Assembly (NCBI RefSeq): GCF_001425575.1
Contig: NZ_LMRD01000006.1
Location: forward strand, 631,977 to 695,976
Length of the DNA: 64,000 nucleotides
Origin: Aurantimonas sp. Leaf443
GTDB lineage: Bacteria; Pseudomonadota; Alphaproteobacteria; Rhizobiales; Rhizobiaceae
Direction of reading: 5' to 3'
Numbering within the stretch: position 1 is the first letter of the stretch; each line of letters starts with the position of its first letter. Positions 10,987-21,000 of the stretch are shown here, piece after piece. Under the pieces are notes generated by a model. The model did no database searches. It was not told the DNA's origin and saw only the letters and a program-made list of their open reading frames with translations. Made by a program: the position numbers and the translations under genes.

Positions 10987-11574
10987 ATGCGGGCATTTCT
11001 GAAGGCTGTCACCTTGGCGGGCGCCGCGTTGGCGGCCAGTTCCTGCGCCTCGACGCCCCCGGCCGACACCTACGAGATCCTGGCGCCGAGCTTCTCCGCC
11101 GGCGTTCCCGGCCGCAGCCGGGCGCAGCTCCTCATCGCCGAGCCGACCGCCATCAAGACGCTCGACAGCGAGAAGATCGCCATCAAGCCGACGCCGACGA
11201 CGATCGAGTATCTGGCGCAGAGCCAGTGGAGCGACCGGCTGCCGCGCATGGTGCAGCTGCGCCTCGTGCAGGCCTTCCAGAACACCGGGCGCTTCGCCGC
11301 CGTCGGCGTGCCCGGCCAGGGCCTTGCGATCGACTACCAGCTGGTGATGGAGATCCGGAAATTCGAGGTGGCCGTGGCGCCGGCCTCCGGCGCGGTGATC
11401 GAGATCTCCGCCAAGGCGCTGAACGACAAGACCGGCAACGTCGTGCGCAGCCGCGTCTTCAGCGCCGCCGTGCCCATCACCGGCACCGGCAACGCCGCCT
11501 ATGTCGCCGCGCTGAACCAGGCCTTCGACCGCATCTCCCGCGAGATGGTGACGTGGATGCTCGCGACGATCTGA
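10987..11574 (+). CDS. ABC-transport auxiliary lipoprotein (PqiC/Mla-associated type)
   Basis: The product has 195 residues if it begins at the ATG at 10987, which has GAGAAAG ahead of it. An ATG at 10957 would add ten residues before the signal and is less likely. Residues 1-20 form a lipoprotein signal with lipobox AASSC, so C20 should be lipidated. The mature part contains AQLLIAEPTAIKTLDSEKIA and YLAQSQWSDRLPRMVQLRL, the pattern of the family that accompanies MCE transporters (COG3218-like). It is expected in the periplasmic leaflet of the outer membrane as the receiving partner of the MCE protein. It sits 296 bases after mlaD and is followed by a good terminator. Confidence 0.85.
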   Translation: MRAFLKAVTLAGAALAASSCASTPPADTYEILAPSFSAGVPGRSRAQLLIAEPTAIKTLDSEKIAIKPTPTTIEYLAQSQWSDRLPRMVQLRLVQAFQNTGRFAAVGVPGQGLAIDYQLVMEIRKFEVAVAPASGAVIEISAKALNDKTGNVVRSRVFSAAVPITGTGNAAYVAALNQAFDRISREMVTWMLATI

Positions 11575-11609
11575 GGCGACCGGGCCTCGCAACCCGACGG
11601 ATTGTTCGA

Positions 11610-11638
11610 GGGCGGTGCCGAAAGGCGCCGCCCTTTTT
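11610..11638 (+). terminator. Intrinsic terminator after the Mla operon
   Basis: A ten-pair stem, GGGCGGTGCC against GGCGCCGCCC with one G-T wobble, closes a GAAA tetraloop and is followed by five T residues. It lies 35 bases after the lipoprotein stop and closes the operon. Confidence 0.88.
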
Positions 11639-11977
11639 CGTCTGGAACGGACGCCGGCCCCGGTGCGCGAGCCCGCTCCGGAAGAGCGGGGCAAGCGCCG
11701 ATCCGGGGTCGCGACGGGTCCGCCCGTGGCGGTCGGGCCGTCCCGCGCAAGCTCCCATCCAAGCCGCGTCCCGGCGAGCGCGACGGCGGGCCGTGCGATA
11801 TATCATGCCGGTCCGCTGACGAACCGATCCGCCGGAGCTGTCCATGCGGTGCGGCCAGGCGCTCGAACGCGTGCCGGGCAGTGGCCGGGACGCATCATTT
11901 CCGAACGCGCGGCGGGCTCGGATCCGGCGACGGCCGTCGCCGCAGGGACAGGCCCGTTCCATCTCGCCACCACGAAG
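11639..11977. other. Intergenic stretch with nothing recognised
   Basis: Between the Mla terminator and the terminator of the giant gene I see no convincing coding frame, tRNA or repeat. The frames open here lack start context and continue as antisense shadows of the giant gene. Confidence 0.5.
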
Positions 11978-12007
11978 AAGGGGCGACCGTCGCCGGCCGC
12001 CCCTTTT
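11978..12007 (-). terminator. Terminator of the giant coiled-coil gene
   Basis: AAGGGGCG pairs perfectly with CGCCCCTT over a 12-base loop. It begins 46 bases beyond the stop of the minus-strand gene. The minus-strand transcript continues with CTTC, and the plus strand has TTTT, so it could work in both directions. Confidence 0.65.
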
Positions 12008-12052
12008 GCCTTTTCTCCATCGAACACCGGCGGTTGGCCGGTTTCTCTCGCC

Positions 12053-15000
12053 TCAGCTGTCGAAGCGTCCGGAGGCATGGGCGAGCATCGTGTAGACCTT
12101 GCCCGTGTCCGAGGTGAGATAGCCGCGGGAGATCGCGTTGTCCGTGTCGGTCCTGGCGACGTCCGCCAGAAGCTGCTCGAAATCGGCGATGTAGCGATCC
12201 ACCGCGCCGCGGAACTCCATGTCGCGCTGGTACTTGCGGCGGATCTCGTCGAAGGTCTGCTGTCCCTTCATCGTGTAGAGCCGGCGGGTGAAGACGTTGC
12301 GCTCGCCGGCGCGGTAGCGGTCCCACAGCTCCACCGAGGCCCGGTGATCGATCGCGCGGGCGATGTCGACCGAGAGCGAGTTGAGCGATTCCACCACATG
12401 GTCCGCGCTGCGGGCGGCGGGAGCCGGCGCCGGTGCCGCGGGCGCCGGCATCTCGGCCTTGGCCGCGTCCTCGTCGCGCGAGGCGCGGCGCAGGAGGTCG
12501 GAGACCCAGCCGCCGCCGCGGCCGCCCGTCTCGCCCGGCTGGGCCGCCTCGTCCTCGACCGGGCGTGCCGGGCGAAGCGTGGAGGGCTGCTGCACCGCGG
12601 GTGCGGCGGGACGGGCCTCGCCTCGGGCGACGGATGGGGCCGGCTGCGACACCGGCTGCGCCGCCGCCGCCTGGGGCGCGGGATAGGCGGGACCGCGCGT
12701 GTCGAGCGCGAGATTGCCGTCGGAGAGGAAGGACGCGGCGATCTCCGCCTCGACTTCGTCCTCCACGCTGCTCAGCGGGGCGACGCGGGTCGAGACCCGG
12801 GGCGCGGCCGCCGCGGGAGCCCGACGCATGCCGACGTCGAGCGCGCGGCCGGACTGCGAGACGATCTCGGAGAGGTCCTTCAGCGCGCGGATCTGGTCGG
12901 AGACGGCGCGGCGCATGGCCTCGGTCGACTCGCGGGTCTCCTCCGGCAGTTCGAAGACGCCGCGCTTGATCTCGGCGCGGGCGCCGTCGAGCTCGCGACG
13001 GATGTCCGCGGCCGTGCGGCGCATCTCCTGCGTGGCGCCCTCGAAGCGCAGCGTGGCGTCCTCGATGACGGCCTGGATCGCCGCGCGCATGGCCTCGGCC
13101 GACTGGCGCGAGCGGCCTTCGGCCACGTCGAACTGGCTCTCGGCCTCCCCGACGACCGACTGAATCGCGCCGCGCATGATCTCCGCGGCCTGCCGCGACC
13201 GCTCCTCGGCGGATGCGAACTGCCCGTCGACATTGCCGGCGACGGTCTGGAAGGCGTCGCGCACCGTCTCGGCCGCCTGCCGCGAGCGGGCTTCCGCCGC
13301 TTCGAACCGATCCTCGACATCGCCGACGGCGGACTCGAGCACCGTGCGCATCGTCTCGGCCGCCTGGCGCGAGCGGGCCTCAGCCCGGTCGAGACGCCGG
13401 TCGGCTTCGCCGAGCGACTGGCCGACCTCGCTGGCGAGCAGCGTCGCCATCAGGCGCGAGCGCTCCTCGGTGCGATCGAACAGACCGCCGACGACCTCCT
13501 CCATCGAACGCATCAGCGCGCCGATCTCCTCGGACCGCTCGACGAGGCCGTTGGACAGGGCCTCGATCTCGGCATGGCCGGAGCCGAGCGCCGCGCGCAG
13601 GCCGTCTTCATTGGTCTCGATGAGACGCACGACTTCCGTCAGCGTCGCCCCGTGCTCCTGGAAGCGGTCGGCCATCGCCGCGACGCGCGAGAAGGCGGTC
13701 GTGGAGAGCTGGTCGAGCCTGGCGACGTTGGAGTCGAGGAGGCGCGAGGAGAGCGAGATCGAGTTGGAGGCCTGCTCCGCCCCTTCCGTGAAGCGCTGGC
13801 TGGTCTCGCCGAGCGCCACGTCGATGGCATTGAGATTGCCGGCCGCTTCCTCCACGAGGCCGCGCAGGGCATTGCCGCTCTGGGCGAGGCGACCGACGAG
13901 CGAGCCGACGTCGCGCGACAGCTGGTCGCGCATGTCGGCCACGGCGCCGATGGCGCTCGCCGCCTTGGAGTCGATCGCCGACAGGATCTCGTCGGAGCTG
14001 CGCGACAGGGCCTCCACCGTCTCGGCGGTGCGCTGCGAGAGCGCGGCGACGAAGGCGCCGTTCTCGCTGGACAGACGCTCCGCGGCACTGCGGGTCGAGA
14101 GGCTGATGCGCTCGGCGATCTCGGTCCCGCTGGTGCCGAGGCGCTCGACCATCGGCCGGGCCTCCTCGTCGATGAGGCGCGCGATCTCGGCGCTGCGGCT
14201 GGCGAGAACCTCGTTCAGCGCACGCGTCTTGGCCTCGACCTCCTCGGCCATGAGGCGGGTGCGGGTGGCGAGCGCGCGCTCGGTCTCGGACATGCGGGTC
14301 GAGATCTCCTCGCCGATCTGCCCGGCCGTCTCGACGATCTGGCCGCGGGCGCGGTCCGTCTCGACGCGGATGGCGGTGGACAGGCCGGCGAACTGGCTGG
14401 CGAGTTCCTCGCCGCGGCCGAGAACGCCGCGGTTCACCGCGTCCGCTTCAGTCGCCAGAAGGGTCGCGGCCTCCGCCACGCCCTCGCGCAGCCGCTCGGC
14501 GACACTGGCGATCTCGTCGCGCAGCGAGGTCGAGGCCGCGCCGATCTCGGTGCGGATGAGCTGCGTGGCGCCGGAAATCTCCTGCGGCAGGCCCGAGGAT
14601 TCCAGGAGGGCGCTGAGCCGCTCGGAGACGGTGCCGAGCTCGGTGGCGAACTTGGAGGACCGCTCCTCGAGACTGGCCGCCACGCGCTCGGACTGCGACA
14701 GGAGCTGGTAGGACGCGCCGGAGAGGCGGCGGGCGAAGCTGTCGGTGTTCTCGGTGAGCGTGACGCGGGCGGCCTCGGTCGCCTCGCGCATCCGGGCCGT
14801 GGCGGTCTCGACCTCGCCGGCGACGAGGCTCGCCTCCTCGACGAAGTTGCCGCGCGAGGCCTCGCCGGCAAGACGCAGGCGTTCGGTCGCTTCCTCGAGC
14901 TGGGCCGAGAGAAGGCGCGTCTCCTCCGAGAGAAGGTCGCGCGCCTCTTCCGCGCCCGAGCGCAGGCGGTCGCCCACCATCGAGACGTTGGAGCCGAGAT

Positions 15001-18000
15001 CGTCCGACAGGGCGGCGAGGCGGCCGGTGACGCCGTCGAGCTCTCCGCGCAGCGAGGCGGTGAGGGCGAGCAGGCCGTCCGACATGGCGAGGCGCTCGCC
15101 GCTGAGGCCGGTGCGGGCCGCTTCCGTCTCTGCGATCATGCGGTCCGAGATGTCGGCGAACTGGGCGAGGAAGCTCGCCGAGACCTCCGAGAGACGGCCG
15201 CGCAGCGCCTCGGCCTCGTTGCGCATCGCGAGCGAGGCGCCGCCGAGCTCGCCGGCGAAGGCCGAGCTCTGGTCGGCGAGGGCGAGGCGGGCCTCCTCGG
15301 CTTCCTGGCGCAGGATGCGCGACAGGTCGGCCACGCGGCGGGCCAGATCCTCCGCCTCGCTGGCGAAGTGGCCGCGCGATTCGGTGGACAGGGTGCGGAT
15401 GACCTCCACCGCGTTGCGCACGGTCTCGGCGATGCGGTCGCCTTCGCCGGCGACCTGCCGGTTGAGCGAGCCCGTCTGGTCCTGCACCGCGAGCGAGGTC
15501 GCCTCGATGCGCTCTGCGAGCGTGGCGGCGAGATTGTCGAGACGCTCCGACAGGCGGTCGGCCTCGGCCGCGATGCGGCGGCTGGCCTCCTCGCCGGAGA
15601 GGGCGAAGGTGCGGTCGACGCCCGACAGGCTCTCGGCGAAGCGGCTGGACTCGCCGTTCAGGAGGTCGCGGGCGCGCCCGGCCTCCTCGGCCATCGCGGC
15701 CGAGGCCCGGCCGATCGTCTCGCGAAGGCTCTCGGCGATGGCCGCCGTGCGGCTGTTGAGGCTGCGCTCGACGGTGTCGAGGCCGCGGTCGAGGACGGTG
15801 GCGATGGCCTGCGTGCGCTCGCTGAGCGCCGAGGTGAGCGTGCTGGAGCCGCCGTCGAGCGCGGCGAGCAGCTCGTCGCGACGGTTCTCGAGCGAGATCG
15901 ACACGTCGGTAACGCTCTGCTCGATGGCGCGCCGCACGTCGTCGGCGCGGTCGCCGATCGTGGCGGAGGCGGTGCGGGCCGCTTCCTCGACGATCGAGGT
16001 CAGCGCGTCGCGGCGCTCGTCCAGGGCGCCGGCAAGGCGGATGTCGGCGCTCAGGAGCGCGTCCGACAAGGTGCCGACCTTTTCGTCGAGCACCTGGGCG
16101 ATGGCGTTGCGGCCGGCGTCGAACTCGCTGGAGATCGAGGCGACGCGCGTGTCGAGACCCGACAGGATCGAGCCCTCGTGGTCGCCGACGAGGCGGCGGA
16201 TCTGTTCGAGGCGGCTGTCGAGCCCGTCGACCAGGACATTGTGCGCATCGTCCACGATGGCGCGCAGCGTCGAGGAGCGCGCGTCCAGCCCTTCGCCGAC
16301 GCGCAGGATGCGCTCGCCGAGATCGCCGGAGAGAGCCTGTTGGCGCGCCTCGAGTTCGGAGGCGAGGGCATCGCGGCCCTCGGTGAGGACCCGGCGCATG
16401 GCGTCGAGGCGGCGGTCGAACTCGCCGGACATCTCGGTCTGCGCGTCGTCGGCCGTGCGGCGAAGATCGGCGCCGCGCGATTCGATGACGGTGGCAAGGC
16501 CCGCGAGGGCGCTCTCGATGGCCAGAAGCTGGCCGGCGGCGCTCCGCTCGATCTCGCTCGACAGGCGCTGCGTGCGCGTCTCGAACTCTCCGGCGATGCC
16601 CTGCGTGCGCTCCTCGATCTCGGCGCCGAGGCGCTCGCGGACGCGCTCGAACTCGGCGGCGACGCTCAACCCGGTGCCTTCCAGGCTCTGGCGCAGCGCG
16701 GCGACCTCGGTGTCGAACATCGAGCGGCCGCGGTCGAACTCGGACGCCACGCTCGGCCCGGCATTCTCCAGGATGTCGCGCAGGCGCTGCAGGTCCGTCT
16801 CCACCTGCCGGCGGTTGCGGTCGATCTCGGCGGCGACCGCGCTGCCCGAGCCGTCGAGGACGGTGCGCAGGGAATCGGCCTTCTCGTAGATCCCCGCGGC
16901 GATGCGCGAGACCGTCTCCTCGAACGAGCCGGCGAGCGATCCGAGCTGGTTCTCGATCGTGGCGTTCATCCGCTCTTCCAGGAGATCGGACGCACCGCGA
17001 AGGGCCTCGACGCGCTCGTCGAAGAGCATGCGGATGGAGGCTTCGTGCTGGCCGAGATCGGCGGCCAGGGTCTCCTGCGACGTGCCGAGCAGGGTGCGGC
17101 TGGCCTCGATACGGTCGGCGAGCTGGCCCGAGAGAGACGCGGCGCGCTGGTCGAACTCGCCGAGGAAGACGTTGGACCGTTCCTCCAGCCCGCCGATGAA
17201 GCGCACGGACTGCTTGTCGATCGACTGGGTGAACTTGCCGGCGCGGTCGGCCAGGATGCCGGCGATCGCCTCGATGCGGCGGTCGAGACCGTTGGCGAGC
17301 CCGTCGCCGCTTTCCTCCACCAGCGTCTCGATGGCCTGACGGCGCTCGTCGAGAATGGCGGCGAGGACCTGCGACTTCTCGTCGACGCGGCGCGAGAGAT
17401 TGTCCTCGGCGCCGCCGAGCAGTTCCTCGAGGCGCGTGACCGTCGCTTCGATGGCGGTGGTGACGCTCGCGCCCTTCTCCTCGATGCTGCCGGAGAGCGC
17501 CTGCTGGGCATAGGCGAGCGCGGCCTCGATATCCTCGCTCTGCGTCGTCAGCGTGCGGGCGACCGATTCCATCCGCTGCGTCAGCGTGTCGGCGATGGAC
17601 CGGGCGCCGGTGTCGACGATGCCTTCCATCTCCGAGCGGCGCACGGCCAGGAGCCCGTCGAGGCGAAGGATGGCCTCGCCGAGGGCGCGGTCGAAGGCGG
17701 CGGCCTTCTCGCCATAGGCCTCGAACCGGTTGTCGCTCGCCATGTCGAAGGCCAGCATGCGGTCGTCGAGCGTCACCGCGATACGGTCGGTGCGCTCCTC
17801 CAGCAGGCCGTCGAGGCCCGACAGTCGGTCGTCGATGACGGCCCGCAGGCTCTCGGTGCGCTCGTCGAGGACGGCGCGCGCGCGTTCCACGGCTTCGCCG
17901 GCGCGCTGCGAGACGGTCGTCTGGCCGATGTCGAACGCCTCGACGAGACCGCGGATCTGCGACTCGAGCGCCTCGCGCAGTTCGCCCGAGCGGCCCTGGA

Positions 18001-21000
18001 CGAGTTCCGCGGCGCGCGTCGTGGAGAAGTCGATCGCGTCGGCCCGATCCTGCAGCGCGGCGACGAGGGCGGCGCCGCGATCGCCCATGGCGAATTCCAG
18101 CCGGTCGAGGCGGTGATCGAGTTCGCCGAGCGTCTGGCCGCCGGCATTGGTGAAGAATTCGGTGGCGCGTTCCGTGCGCGTCGTCAGGCATTCCTCGAGA
18201 AGCTGCAGGAAGGCGCGCGACTCGGTGTCGAGCCGGCCCGAACGCTCGTCGAGAAGCGCCGACAGAGCCGCGATGAAGGCCTGCTGGCGCTGCTCGATGT
18301 CGCTGCCGCGGTCATCCAGCGTGGCTTCGAGGCCGAGCAGGAAGCCCTGGCCGTCGCCGGCGAAGCGCACGGAGCGCTCGTCGAACAGGGCGTTCAGCTC
18401 GGTGAAGAAACTGCCATGGTCGGCGGAAAGACCGGCGAGCCGGTTGTCCAGCGCGTCCTTCAGTTCGCCCGACAGGCGGTCGGCGTCGAAGCGCAGCGTG
18501 TTGGTGCGATCCTCCAGAATGGCGGCGATCCGGTCGGCGGCCAGGCCGCTGACGCGCGACAGGGCCTCGATGCGGGCGTCGAGCGTCGTGGTGACACCGT
18601 TGAGGAGGCGGTGCGTGCCGTCGTCGAGGCGCGCGCTGCGTTCGTCGAGGATCGAGGCGAGGCGCGCCGCGGCGTCGCGGCTCGTGGCGGCGAGCGTGTC
18701 GATACGCCCGTCCAGCGCCTCGGAAACGCCGGACAAGAGGCGGTCGCCATGCGATTGGATGCGGGCATGCCGCTCGTCGAGAAGGGCTGCAAGGCGCGAG
18801 ACGGCGCCGTCCACCTGGCCGGACAGGCCCTCGATGCGGCCGTCCAGCGCCGAGGAGACGTCGGACAGAAGCCGCTGGCCACTCGTCTCGATCGTCAGGC
18901 GTCGCTCGTCGAGCATGGTGCCGAGGCGGCCGAAGCTCTGGTCGGCCACGCCGTCGAGGGCGGCGACGCGCGCGTCGAGCGAGTCGGTGACGTCGGAGAC
19001 GAGACGCTCGCCGCTGGCGTCGATCTGCGCGCGGCGCTCGTCGAGAACGGCGGCGAGACGGCTGGCGGCCATGTCGACCTCGCCGGACAGATCGGCGATG
19101 CGCTCGTCCATCGCGGAGGAGAGATCGGCGAGAACGCGCTGGCCGCTCACGTCGATCTGCTGGCGCTTGTCGTCGAGAAGGCCGGCGATGCGGCCGACGC
19201 CCGTCTCCACCGTGCCTTCGATGCCGGCGATGCGCCCGTCGAGGGCCGCGGCGATCTCCGTCAGGAGGCGCTGGCCGTTGGCGTCGAGACGTCCCGAACG
19301 CTCGTCGAGCGCCTCGGTCAGCTGCTGGATGAAGCGGCGGCCGTCCTCCTCGAAGGTGGAACCGCGGCCGGAAAGAAGGCCGGCGATCTCCTCGCCGGAG
19401 GCGCTGAGATTGCGCGCGATCTCGGCGCCGAGGCCGGACAGGCGGTCGACGAGCCCGTCGGCCGTGCGCTGCAGTTCGGCATTGCGGGCCTCCAGCTCGC
19501 GCACGGCGCGAGCGGTGGCCTCCTCGACCTGCGACCCGGCCTTGCCGGCGATCTCGTCCATCCGCCCGATCAGGGCTTCGCCATTGGCGGAGAGGCGGTC
19601 GGACGCGGCGCGCCCATGCTCGTCGAACAGCGTGACGAGGCTCTGGCTGCGCGCGGCGTAGTCGCGCTCCAGGCTCGCGCCACGCTCGTCGAGAAGCGCG
19701 TTGAACTTCTGCGAGGCGCCTTCGATCCGCTGCAGCACGCCGTCCGAGGTCTGGTCGACATCCTGGGCCAGCCGCTGATGCGAGCCGACGACGGCCGAGC
19801 GCAGGCGTTCGGCATGCGACAGCATGGCCTCGCGCTCGGCGCTGAGATCCGTCACCAGGGTGCGGATCTTCACCTCGTTGTCGGCATAGGCGCGCTCCAG
19901 CGCCGCCACCTCGTTCTGGACGATGTTCTCGAGTTCGGTGGAGCGGCCCAGCGCCTTCTCGAGGCCTTCGCCCAGCGAATCCATCTCGCGCCGCACGGCG
20001 TTGCCGACGGTGGCCACGCGCTCGGCGGCGATCGATTCCGGCTCGGCGAGGCGCAGCGCGACCTCGGCCATGGAGCGGCTGGCGAGCTTCAGGTCGGCGG
20101 CGCGAACGACGACGAGCGACAGGCCGACCATGAGGCCGGCGGGGAGGACGCCGAGCGCCAGGGCGAGGGCCGCGTCGACCTCGGGAACGCCCACGAGGCT
20201 CTGGCCTGCCGCGTTCATCGAATAGGCGCCGAAGCCGACCAGCGCCGCCCAGCCGAGGCCGAGGATGGTGCCGGCCATCAGCGGCCCGCGGCTCGCGCGG
20301 CGGCTCAGCAGCGCGTCCGCGACGACGGAGGCGCGACGGTCCTCGTCGTTGGCGGGCGGCTGGTTGAAGCTGCGCGGCAGTTCGGCGGCGGGCTTGCGCA
20401 GGCCAGGCATCGTGGTGCGGGCGGGCTCGTTGGCGGCCGCGAGCGGCGCGTCGAAGCCCCCAGCGCTCGGCTGCGCGAGCGACGGGCGGGCGAGGGACGC
20501 CTCGCCGGTGCCCGCGGCGGCGAGACCGGCGCCGGCGCCGATGCCCGCCGCCACCGCGGCGGCACCGAAGGACGGTGCGGTTTCGGACGCGAACGGCGCG
20601 GAGGCCGTGTCCTCCGCGCTCATCGAGGGCGAGGGATCGCTCGGCGCTGCGACCGGGGCGCCCGACATGTCCGCAGCGAGGTCGGTGTCCGCGGCGAAGA
20701 AAGCGGGGTCTCCGGCGGCGACGGGCGTCTCGTCCGTCGCCTGCATCGTCTCGGCGGAAACGGCCTCGCTCAGCGCCGCGTCGATGGCGCTCGCGTCGAG
20801 CTCGAACGGGTCGGCCGTGACCGTGCCGTCGGCCCGCAGCCAGTCGGCCGTCTCGGCGATCTGGCGCTCGAAATCCTCGAAGACGAAGTCGACCTCGCCG
20901 GCGCGGACCGGCAGTTCCTCCTCGAGGCTCGCCGTGGCGCGGCCGGCCATTTCCTCGGCCGTCGCGTCACCCTCGGCCGCATCGAAGTCGGCGCGCAGCG

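Noticed and set aside
13031-19309. The repeats in the giant gene as a toxin of the RTX, CDI or adhesin type
   Set aside because: There is no signal peptide, no Gly-rich nonapeptide, no beta-helix and no secretion or immunity neighbour. The repeats are helical and the protein has internal membrane helices with a cytosolic-type C-terminal domain.
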